Of a stretch of DNA of 6,239 nucleotides, positions 1-6,164 are shown piece after piece; within the stretch, counting starts at the first letter, position 1; the number at the start of each line of letters is the position of its first letter. A model generated the notes under the pieces. It was not told where the DNA came from. It made no database searches and saw only the letters and a program-made list of their open reading frames with translations. This DNA is from Frankiaceae bacterium (lineage in GTDB: Bacteria > Actinomycetota > Actinomycetes > JADGOU01). A program made the translations under genes and the position numbers. Where the stretch lies: assembly GCA_017882835.1 (NCBI GenBank), contig JADGOU010000186.1:1-6239 (forward strand). Direction: 5' to 3'.

Positions 1-87
1 CAGGTTCCAGCCGAACCGGGCCTGGGCGCAGTGCCCGAGCAACGCCGTCTCCTGCGCCGGCGTCGGGGACAGGCGGAACCGGGACAC
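1..87 (-). CDS. tnpB: TnpB-type transposon nuclease, N-terminal fragment cut by window edge
   Basis: Reading leftwards from a GTG at 87, 29 codons stay open to base 1. They encode a peptide with the segments RFRLSPTPAQE, GHCAQARF and WNL. This is the usual opening of TnpB/OrfB proteins of IS200/IS605/IS1341-like elements (the N-terminal helix-turn-helix region, family pattern R-x-R-L-x-P-T-x-x-Q followed by C-x-x-A-R-x-x-W-N). TnpB proteins are RNA-guided DNA nucleases that help their element persist. The GTG is chosen because a GGAG lies 9 bases upstream (97-100) and the conserved RFRL motif follows at once. An ATG at 133-131 is in another frame. The catalytic RuvC part would lie to the left, outside the window, so it is not known whether the gene is intact. 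Family call is firm; completeness is unknown. Confidence 0.82.
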   Translation of the reverse strand, partial: MSRFRLSPTPAQETALLGHCAQARFGWNL

Positions 88-137
88 CCGCCCAGTCTCC
101 CGGCCGGGTCCGACAATCCGGCGGACCGGGCATTCCT

Positions 138-157
138 CCCCGCCCTGAACGGCGGGG
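138..157. repeat. GC-rich hairpin resembling an IS200/IS605-type element end
   Basis: CCCCGCC (138-144) pairs perfectly with GGCGGGG (151-157) around a six-base loop, CTGAAC. With its flanks (CATTCCT before, CTTCC after) it resembles the hairpins found at or near the ends of TnpB-carrying elements in GC-rich genomes. It lies between the start of the TnpB fragment and the start of the oxidoreductase gene, 19 bases before the GTG at 177. It may be a terminal recognition hairpin of the element or a remnant of another copy. There is no T run, so it is unlikely to be an intrinsic terminator. The element boundary cannot be placed from this sequence alone. Confidence 0.55.
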
Positions 158-176
158 CTTCCAGCCCGGGTTATCG

Positions 177-3008
177 GTGAGCCGGCTGGCCGCTGCCTCG
201 CCAGCCGGGGAGCGACCCGCTGGTGAGCGGCTGGCCGCGCTGCTGCGGGCTCGGGTCACCGGCGAGGTCGACGTGGACCGGCGGCGGCGGGCCGAGTACT
301 CCTCCGACGCCTCGAACTACCGGGTCGTGCCGGCGGCAGTGGTCTTCCCCCGCCACGTCGAGGACGTGCTCGCCGTCGTCGACCTCTGCCGCGAACACGG
401 GCTGGCGCTGACCAGCCGCGGCGGCGGTACGTCGATCGCCGGCAACGCCGTCGGCCCGGGAGTGATCCTGGAGTGCTCCCGACACCTCACCCGGGTACAG
501 GCCGTCGACCCGGCCACCCGGACGGCCGTGGTGCAGCCGGGCGTGGTCCTCGACGACCTGCAGCGGGCGGCGGCGCCGTACGGCCTGCGGTTCGGCCCGG
601 ACCCCTCCACCCACGCCCGCTGCACCCTCGGCGGCATGATCGGCAACGACGCCTGCGGACCGCGGGCGCTGGCCGCCGGCAAGACCGCCGACAACGTCGT
701 CGCGCTCGACGTGGTCACCGGTGCCGGCCAGCGGGTGGTCGCGGCGGCGGGCGGGTCGGCGGCAGTGCCGGGGCTAGCGGCGGTGGTCGAGCGCCATCTC
801 GCCACCATCCGGACCGAGTTCGGCCGGTTCGGCCGCCAGGTCTCCGGTTACTCCCTCGAGCACCTGCTGCCCGAGCGCGGCCGGGACCTGGCCAAGGCCC
901 TGGTTGGCACCGAAGGCACCTGCACGGTAGTGCTCGGCGCGACCGTGCGCTTGGTCGAGGCCCCGCCGGCCACCGCGCTGGCGGTGCTCGGGTACGCCGA
1001 CATGGCCGCCGCCGCGGACGCCGTCCCCGCGCTGCTGCCGCACGCACCGATCGCGATGGAGGGGCTCGACGCCCGGCTGGTCAACGTCGTCAAGGCGCGG
1101 AAGGGTCCGGGCAGCGTGCCGCCGCTACCCCGCGGCGGCGGGTGGCTGCTGGTGGAGACCGGCGGCGCAACACCCGCCGAGGCGCTGGCGGCCGCGCGGC
1201 GGATGGCGGTCGACGCCGATGCGCTGGCGGCGCTGGTGGAGCCCGCTGGGCCGGGCGCGGTGGCGCTGTGGCGGATCCGGGAGGACGGCGCGGGCTTCGC
1301 CGGCCGGACCGCGGCCGGGGAGCCGGCCTGGCCGGGTTGGGAGGACGCCGCCGTACCGCCGGCGACGCTCGGCGCCTACCTGCGCGACTTCGACGCGCTG
1401 CTGACCGAGCATCGCCTGGACGGGCTGCCCTACGGGCACTTCGGCGACGGCTGCCTGCACGTCCGGATCGACTTCCCGTTCGGTCAGCCCGGGCGGTTCC
1501 GTAGCTTCCTGCTCGACGCCGCCCGGTTGGTCGCCTCCTACGGCGGGTCGCTGTCCGGCGAGCACGGAGACGGCCGCGCCCGCGGCGAGCTGCTGCCGCT
1601 GATGTACTCCCCGGACGCGCTGGCCGCGTTTGGTGAGATCAAGGCGGTCTTCGACCCGGCCAACCTGCTCAATCCCGGGGTGCTGGTCGAGCCCCGTCCA
1701 CTGGACGCGGACCTGCGCCTGCCGGCGGCCCGGCCCGTGCGCTCCGGACTCGGGTTCGCCTACGCCGGTGACCATGGGGACTTTGCCGCCGCGGTGCACC
1801 GCTGCGTCGGCGTCGGCAAGTGCCGCGCCGACCTGACCGAGCGGAGCTCCTTCATGTGCCCGTCGTACCTCGCCACCCGGGACGAGAAAGACTCCACCCG
1901 CGGCCGGGCCCGGGTGCTCCAGGAGATGGTCAACGGCTCGGTGGTGCGGGCGGGCTGGCGCTCGCCGGAGGTGCACGAGGCCCTGGAGCTCTGCCTAGCC
2001 TGCAAGGCCTGCGGCTCCGACTGCCCGGCCGAAGTGGACATGGCCACTTACAAGGCCGAGGTGCTGCACCAGACCTACCGGCGGCGGCGGCGGCCGGCGG
2101 CGCACTACACGCTGGGCTGGCTGCCGCGGTGGGCTCGACTGGCCTCCATGGCGCCCGCAGTGACCAACGCAGCGATCGGCGTCCGGCCGGTGGCAGCACT
2201 GGCCAAGCGGTTCGGCGGCATCGATGCCCGGCGGCCGCTGCCGGCGTTCGCGGCGCGGACCTTCCGGGAGCAGGTCCGCCGGCGCGGCCTGCAGACGGAC
2301 GGCGAGCCGGTGCTGCTCTGGGTGGACACCTTCACCGACCACTTCACCCCCGAGGTCGGGCTCGCCGCCGTCGACGTACTGGAAGGTCTGGGTTTCCGCG
2401 TCGAGCTGCCGGAGCGCAGCGCGTGCTGTGGGCTGACCTGGGTCACCACCGGGCAGCTCGACGGCGCCCGCCGGCAGCTCCGCCGGGCACTCGGCACGCT
2501 CGCCGGGCCGGTGGCCGCAGGGCTCCCCGTCGTCGGGCTGGAACCCTCGTGCACGGCGCTGCTGCGCTCGGATGCGGTTGAGCTGCTACCCGACGACCCC
2601 CGCGCCCGACAGGTCGCCGGGGCAACGCGGACGCTGGCCGAGCTGATCGCTCAGCGCCGGCCCGACTGGCAGCCGCCGTCCCTGGCCGGGACGACCGTCG
2701 TCGTCCAGCCGCACTGCCACCAGCACGCCGTCATGGGGTACGGCGTGGACCGCGCGCTCCTGGCCCGCACCGGGGCGACCCTGCAGCCCGTCGCCGGCTG
2801 CTGCGGGCTGGCCGGCAACTTCGGGTTCGAACGCGGTCGCTTCGACATCTCGGCGCGGATCGCCGAGCATGCGCTGCTGCCCGCCGTCCGCGCGGCCGGG
2901 CCGGACGCGCTCGTGGTCGCCGACGGGTACTCCTGCCGCACCCAGCTGAACCACCTGGGCGGCGTCCGCGGGCAACATCTCGCCCAACTGCTGGTCGGCG
3001 GCCGGTGA
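177..3008 (+). CDS. FAD-linked and Fe-S (CCG-domain) 2-hydroxyacid dehydrogenase, YdiJ-like
   Basis: A fused 943-residue flavin and iron-sulfur oxidoreductase. Residues about 45-260 form the FAD-binding PCMH domain, with RGGGTSIAGN at 81-90 and CTLGGMIGND at 149-158. Residues about 265-505 form the FAD-oxidase C-terminal domain; H421, H428, E462 and H463 match the spacing of the metal and catalytic site of D-2-hydroxyglutarate dehydrogenases. Residues 543-617 form a ferredoxin-like module: C543, C549 and C561, then C606, C609, C612 and C616. Two CCG cysteine-rich halves follow: CCG at 750-752 with C792, and C847 with CCG at 875-877 and C920. The architecture is that of E. coli YdiJ and of Dld/GlpC-type fusions, which oxidise a D-2-hydroxyacid (2-hydroxyglutarate, lactate or glycolate) and pass electrons through Fe-S clusters to the respiratory chain. 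The exact substrate cannot be told. No signal peptide or membrane segment is seen, so it is probably cytoplasmic or peripheral. The GTG at 177 is the only early in-frame start, with a weak GGG six bases upstream. The TnpB gene is divergent just upstream. Confidence 0.88.
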   Translation: MSRLAAASPAGERPAGERLAALLRARVTGEVDVDRRRRAEYSSDASNYRVVPAAVVFPRHVEDVLAVVDLCREHGLALTSRGGGTSIAGNAVGPGVILECSRHLTRVQAVDPATRTAVVQPGVVLDDLQRAAAPYGLRFGPDPSTHARCTLGGMIGNDACGPRALAAGKTADNVVALDVVTGAGQRVVAAAGGSAAVPGLAAVVERHLATIRTEFGRFGRQVSGYSLEHLLPERGRDLAKALVGTEGTCTVVLGATVRLVEAPPATALAVLGYADMAAAADAVPALLPHAPIAMEGLDARLVNVVKARKGPGSVPPLPRGGGWLLVETGGATPAEALAAARRMAVDADALAALVEPAGPGAVALWRIREDGAGFAGRTAAGEPAWPGWEDAAVPPATLGAYLRDFDALLTEHRLDGLPYGHFGDGCLHVRIDFPFGQPGRFRSFLLDAARLVASYGGSLSGEHGDGRARGELLPLMYSPDALAAFGEIKAVFDPANLLNPGVLVEPRPLDADLRLPAARPVRSGLGFAYAGDHGDFAAAVHRCVGVGKCRADLTERSSFMCPSYLATRDEKDSTRGRARVLQEMVNGSVVRAGWRSPEVHEALELCLACKACGSDCPAEVDMATYKAEVLHQTYRRRRRPAAHYTLGWLPRWARLASMAPAVTNAAIGVRPVAALAKRFGGIDARRPLPAFAARTFREQVRRRGLQTDGEPVLLWVDTFTDHFTPEVGLAAVDVLEGLGFRVELPERSACCGLTWVTTGQLDGARRQLRRALGTLAGPVAAGLPVVGLEPSCTALLRSDAVELLPDDPRARQVAGATRTLAELIAQRRPDWQPPSLAGTTVVVQPHCHQHAVMGYGVDRALLARTGATLQPVAGCCGLAGNFGFERGRFDISARIAEHALLPAVRAAGPDALVVADGYSCRTQLNHLGGVRGQHLAQLLVGGR

Positions 3009-3035
3009 CCACGGTTACGGGCGTCGGTCGGTGCC

Positions 3036-3059
3036 CGCCGGTCGACCCACCGGCGCTTT
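3036..3059 (+). terminator. Probable intrinsic terminator of the oxidoreductase gene
   Basis: CGCCGGT (3036-3042) pairs perfectly with ACCGGCG (3049-3055) around a CGACCC loop, followed by C and TTT at 3057-3059. It begins 28 bases after the stop of the + strand gene, within the 102-base gap between two convergent genes. The T run is short, so termination may be partial or rely on the hairpin, as is common in actinobacteria. On the - strand no T run follows the stem, so it is a weaker candidate for ending the operon transcript. The rest of the gap shows nothing recognisable. Confidence 0.5.
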
Positions 3060-3110
3060 AGCCCAGGGGCACGAGCCCGCTCGCTGTGGACCGCGGCGGC
3101 GGCAATGTCG

Positions 3111-4361
3111 TCATGTCCCGTCGTCTTCGCCGCCGACCCCGTCGTCCTCGTCGTAGCCGATCGCGAGCTCCACGACCTCACTGGCCGGCCGACAGTCGGG
3201 ATCGAGCCGGACGAGGTCCCACTCATTGATCCATGCCCGGACGTACTGGCGCATCCGGGTGGTGCCGAGGCGCTCCAGGCCCGGCACGTCGGGTGGGTCC
3301 CAGCCGAAGGCCTCGCCGTGCAGTGCCTTGACCCGCGCATACGCTCGGTCCAGCTCGGCGTTGTCCGGTGGGGTGAGCACGACCATCTGGCGTTCGATGG
3401 CGCGCATCCCGGCTTCCGCGGCCGCAGCCAACTCGTCGTACTCGCTCGTCTGCTTGGCGCGCAGCCTCGTCGGCACTGTCTGGCGGTCGTTGTTCGTCGT
3501 CAGCACGGCGGCGTCGAAGTCGTCGGTCATGGCCAGCACGCTGACCAGCGGCGAGCCGGGGTCCTCCGGGTCGGGCCGCAACCAGCCGGCGAGCTCGGCA
3601 TAGGCGCGGCCACGTTGCAGCGGGCTGTAGCGGCCGATGAGCTCCACTTCGTCGAAGAGCAGGAGCCAACCGCGGCACCCGGCGGCCACGAAGAGCCGGG
3701 CCAGGAAACGGAACCGCTGCCGGGCCAGCTCCCGGCGGGGTACGGCGCCCAGCGCTGGTCGGCCCGCGCCCACCTGCTTGGCCTGTCGACGCAGCTCGGC
3801 CACGCCCAGCGGATCGCCGGACCAGAACCGGACGATGGCATCGGCGAAGTCACCATCGGTCGTCGTGACCTGGGGCAGCAGGGTCAGCGTCAGCGCGAAG
3901 CGCTCGTCGACCGGAGCGCGCCCCCCACTGGTCCAGCGAAGCAGCTCGGCGTACGCCGGGCTTCCCGGGTCGAGCCCGGCGGCCGCCTCCGCCACCGCCT
4001 CGCCGGCTCCGGAGGGCAGCACGGCGGACGCGACGGCGGCGCGGAGCACCTTCACCGGGTCGTACAGCGGCGTCTCCTTGCTAACCACTATCCGGCTGAC
4101 GGCAAACTCCTCCGCACGGGCCAGGTTGGCGAAATGCTCGAGGACGTGACTCTTGCCGGTGCCGAATCCACCCCCGATCAACAGGTCGCGGGTCGACGCG
4201 GTGGGTGCGCCGGCATGGTTGAGCAGCTCGAGGAAGCGGTCCTCTACCTCGGCCTGCCCGCTCCCCAAGGCGGTGACCGCATCCCCGCTCGGCACGCCGG
4301 AGCGCAGCGCCTCGACGGCACGCCGGGCGGACAGCCGGTGAGCCGGCGTGACCGCGGTCAT
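3111..4361 (-). CDS. BrxD-like P-loop ATPase (BREX BrxC/BrxD, DUF2791 family)
   Basis: A 416-residue ATP-binding protein, last gene of the three-gene operon. The Walker A motif is GGFGTGKS at 64-71. The Walker B motif is WLLLFDEVELIGRY at 232-245, with D237 and E238. A sensor-like strand, SVLAMTDDFD, lies at 274-283. The N-terminal phrase RRAVEALRSGVPSGDAVTALG (13-33, approximately) and SKETPLYDP at 94-102 are typical of the BrxD/DUF2791 ATPases of type 2 BREX phage-defence loci, which are also found in other accessory loci. In the family the ATPase is thought to be a AAA-like DNA-associated subunit; its substrate is not established. The tail is very acidic (DEDDGVGGEDDGT). The ATG at 4361 overlaps the stop of the preceding gene by four bases (ATGA) and has GGAGG seven bases upstream, so translation is probably coupled. 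No BREX hallmark gene is present in the window, so it need not be part of BREX. Family call is strong; cellular role is inferred. Confidence 0.8.
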   Translation of the reverse strand: MTAVTPAHRLSARRAVEALRSGVPSGDAVTALGSGQAEVEDRFLELLNHAGAPTASTRDLLIGGGFGTGKSHVLEHFANLARAEEFAVSRIVVSKETPLYDPVKVLRAAVASAVLPSGAGEAVAEAAAGLDPGSPAYAELLRWTSGGRAPVDERFALTLTLLPQVTTTDGDFADAIVRFWSGDPLGVAELRRQAKQVGAGRPALGAVPRRELARQRFRFLARLFVAAGCRGWLLLFDEVELIGRYSPLQRGRAYAELAGWLRPDPEDPGSPLVSVLAMTDDFDAAVLTTNNDRQTVPTRLRAKQTSEYDELAAAAEAGMRAIERQMVVLTPPDNAELDRAYARVKALHGEAFGWDPPDVPGLERLGTTRMRQYVRAWINEWDLVRLDPDCRPASEVVELAIGYDEDDGVGGEDDGT

Positions 4362-5368
4362 CGCACCGCCTCCAGCCGGGTCTCCAGCCGGACCAGCGCC
4401 GCGAACGGGTTGGGGCGGCGGCGGTCGCGAACCTCGTCGACGATCCGGAGTTGCAACGCGAGGTACGCCGGCAGCCCGCGGACGTCGTCGGTGAGCAGCT
4501 CAGGCACGACGGTCACCGCGGCGAAGACCCCGCGCAGCTGATCGGTGGCATCCACGAGCTGACGCAGCACCTCGTAGGCATCCATGGCCGCCGCTTTGGT
4601 GTAGTAGGTGCCGGCGCGCTCTTCCACCGGCGGCCGTCGGCCGATCGCCAGCCGGGACAGGTCGATGTCGAGCACGAGCCCGGTGCCCAGAACGCGAGCC
4701 CGCCAGGCGGCGAGCGCGACGAGGATCGAGCGAGCGTTGTGCCGGCCGACCTTGGTGTAGATGGACGCGGCGCGCAAGCTGCGCGGGGGCACCGGCTCGA
4801 CTCGTAACCACCCGAGCACCGCGTCCCGCTCCTCCCGGCCCACGTCGCCGGTCCCGAGCACCGCCTGGCACAGCCGCAATGCGGCCAGCCGGAACTCCCG
4901 CGCCAACGTGGTGTCGCGCAGCAGCGTCTCCTCCAGCTGTCGGCGGACGCTGCGGGCAGCTTCCCGTTTGTCCACCTCCTGATGCGCGGCCACGGCAGCC
5001 ACCGTGACCCGATCAGGCGCCGGAGCGACCAGCCCGATCTCCTCCCAGGCGATCGCCACCGCACGGCGCGCGAGCTCCATCCAGTCGACCTGGCGGGCTA
5101 CCGCGGCGTACACCTGGTCGATCATGTGGACGCGGGTGTCGGCCGCATCCACGCCGACGTAGAGGTAGCCGTCCGCATCGGCCGCGGCGGCCAGCCCGCG
5201 GTGCCACCGCTGCCCGACCTCCGGGTTGCCGACGACCACGAAACGTACGGCGGCACCTCCAGAGCGGACGTAGTCGCCGAGGTACTCCTTGGCGACGAAG
5301 TCGACGTACTGCTCGGTCGTCAGGCCGGCGCCGCCGAGCGGGAGACCACTGCCCAGGAGGTCAGTCAC
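4358..5368 (-). CDS. Degenerate P-loop ATPase-like protein, probable BrxD-type paralogue
   Basis: A 336-residue protein, middle gene of the operon. Its layout parallels that of the BrxD-like ATPase encoded next to it. VVVGNPEVGQRW at 44-55 occupies the Walker A place and keeps G47-x4-G52, but has Q53-R54 where an active P-loop has Lys-Ser/Thr. The following stretch (GYLYVGVDAADTRVHMID at 67-84) sits where the partner has its IVVSKETPLYD segment. GLVLDIDLSRLAIGR at 230-244 lines up with the partner's Walker B region but lacks the Asp-Glu pair. I therefore read it as a BREX ATP-binding-domain relative that probably no longer hydrolyses ATP, perhaps a structural or regulatory partner. This rests on comparison by eye. 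The GTG at 5368 is chosen because AGGAGG lies six bases before it; the frame stays open to 5512, but that extension is Pro/Ser-rich and lies entirely within the upstream gene. No membrane segment is seen. It overlaps the upstream gene by eight bases and the downstream gene by four. Confidence 0.72.
   Translation of the reverse strand: MTDLLGSGLPLGGAGLTTEQYVDFVAKEYLGDYVRSGGAAVRFVVVGNPEVGQRWHRGLAAAADADGYLYVGVDAADTRVHMIDQVYAAVARQVDWMELARRAVAIAWEEIGLVAPAPDRVTVAAVAAHQEVDKREAARSVRRQLEETLLRDTTLAREFRLAALRLCQAVLGTGDVGREERDAVLGWLRVEPVPPRSLRAASIYTKVGRHNARSILVALAAWRARVLGTGLVLDIDLSRLAIGRRPPVEERAGTYYTKAAAMDAYEVLRQLVDATDQLRGVFAAVTVVPELLTDDVRGLPAYLALQLRIVDEVRDRRRPNPFAALVRLETRLEAVR
4369..4373 (-). promoter_or_regulatory. 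Ribosome binding site of the BrxD-like gene
   Basis: GGAGG on the - strand lies seven bases before the ATG at 4361, inside the end of the upstream coding region. It fixes the start and, with the four-base ATGA overlap, supports translational coupling. Confidence 0.75.
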
Positions 5369-6152
5369 CGCCCACCTCCTCGAAAGCGATCCCCCAGTAG
5401 CGCTGTTGCTGGCCACTGCGGGCGACGGTGGTGAGCACGCCGGGCTGTCTGGTGCCGGTGCTGGCAGCCCAGCGCAGCCGGCGACCTGCACCCACCAGCG
5501 CGGTGAGTCCACTCTGGTCGAGCAGATAGAGGTCGCGGGCGAACTCCTGCTTGCTGTAGTCCTTGGTCTGGCCGGGGAGCAGCGTCAGCACGCCGTAGAC
5601 GTCCAGCAGTCGGACAACCGCGCCGGCTGCTTTGTGCTGCTGGGCGGTGACGAGCTCGTATCCGGACAGCAGGCTGCGCAGAAACGGCTCCGGTCGGAAG
5701 CGCGGCCCCCTGCGCTGCGCCGCGGCCAGCAGCTCGACGACCACGGAGGGCCGGAGGCGGCGCTCCCGTCGGCGGTCGATGTCCAGCGCCAGCTCCGCGG
5801 GCAACACTCGAACCAGCGACGGGTAGCAGAGCAGCCGCTCGTCCTCTTCGAACATCGAGACCCCGGCGGCGGAGGCGGCCGCGAGCAGCTCCTGGCGGTA
5901 GTCCCCGGAGGACAGCACGGCGATCTCGTCTACGGCGTAGCCCTGTCGGGCTTGCTCGACCTGCTCGGCCAGCTGCTGCGTCAGCTCCTGCGCCCCGTCC
6001 AGCGCCCGGCGCAGGTCGCGAACCTGACCCAGAGACGCCGCCGTGCGAGCGCGCCGCAGCTCTCGCAGCAGCGTCGCCGTCGACCGGGCGGCCGACCCGA
6101 GATCCGACTCGGTCCGGGCCAGCGCGGCCTCGAACCCGTCCGGTTGATGCAC
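5361..6152 (-). CDS. Hypothetical protein with helical N-terminus, first gene of the BrxD-like operon
   Basis: A 263-residue protein of no function I can name. Residues about 5-70 are rich in Leu, Ala, Arg, Glu and Gln with no Pro after residue 4, and look like a long helix or coiled coil. The middle (about 75-130) contains IAVLSSGDYRQELL, FEEDERLLCYPSLVRVLP and LDIDRRRERRLRPS. The C-terminal part contains RLLDVYGVLTLLPGQTKDYS (181-200) and EFARDLYLLDQSGLT (203-217), resembling a small helical or winged-helix-like domain, then a strand-rich end. There is no Cys/His zinc site, signal peptide or membrane segment; I see no nuclease or ATPase motif. The GTG at 6152 is preceded by AGGGGGAG at a four-base gap. 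Its stop overlaps the start of the next gene by eight bases (GTGACTGA), so it is co-translated with the degenerate ATPase and likely acts with it. A DNA-binding, adaptor or scaffold role is possible but not shown. Confidence 0.75.
   Translation of the reverse strand: MHQPDGFEAALARTESDLGSAARSTATLLRELRRARTAASLGQVRDLRRALDGAQELTQQLAEQVEQARQGYAVDEIAVLSSGDYRQELLAAASAAGVSMFEEDERLLCYPSLVRVLPAELALDIDRRRERRLRPSVVVELLAAAQRRGPRFRPEPFLRSLLSGYELVTAQQHKAAGAVVRLLDVYGVLTLLPGQTKDYSKQEFARDLYLLDQSGLTALVGAGRRLRWAASTGTRQPGVLTTVARSGQQQRYWGIAFEEVGGD
5375..5380 (-). promoter_or_regulatory. Ribosome binding site fixing the GTG start of the middle gene
   Basis: A perfect AGGAGG on the - strand, six bases before the GTG at 5368. 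It lies within the last codons of the upstream gene (Glu-Glu-Val). It is the main reason to reject the longer reading that would start at 5512. Confidence 0.82.
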
Positions 6153-6156
6153 CGCG

Positions 6157-6164
6157 CTCCCCCT
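6157..6164 (-). promoter_or_regulatory. Ribosome binding site of the first operon gene
   Basis: AGGGGGAG on the - strand ends four bases before the GTG at 6152. It is purine-rich and well placed, and supports that GTG over other candidate starts in this region. Confidence 0.65.

Noticed and set aside
131..133. ATG on the - strand as the start of the TnpB gene
   Set aside because: It is out of frame with the conserved RFRLSPTPAQ peptide, so it could be the start only if a frameshift were present. The in-frame GTG at 87 needs none.
184..238. Ten-base direct repeat GGCTGGCCGC at 184-193 and 229-238
   Set aside because: Both copies encode Arg-Leu-Ala-Ala within a Gly/Ala/Arg-rich N-terminus and are explained by codon bias; no sign of a mobile or regulatory role.
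473..1504. A 343-codon + strand frame inside the oxidoreductase gene
   Set aside because: It is an out-of-frame shadow with Arg/Gly/Ala-rich low-complexity sequence; the true frame carries all FAD-domain motifs.
2079..2101. Run of CGG triplets inside the oxidoreductase gene
   Set aside because: It encodes a short poly-arginine patch (about 635-639) and is in frame; simple triplet runs are common in such GC-rich genes.
3105..4541. A 478-codon open frame on the + strand
   Set aside because: It lies antisense across the BrxD-like gene and into its neighbour, has low-complexity Arg/Gly/Gln-rich content and no recognisable motif. Long antisense open frames are expected in very GC-rich DNA.
5369..5512. 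N-terminal extension of the degenerate ATPase-like protein by 48 codons
   Set aside because: It is Pro/Ser-rich, lies wholly within the upstream gene and has no better ribosome binding site; the AGGAGG before the GTG at 5368 explains the start.
3111..6152. Calling the locus a BREX system
   Set aside because: Only BrxC/BrxD-type ATPase features are seen. No PglX, PglZ, large ATPase or helicase lies in the window, so the name would overstate the evidence.
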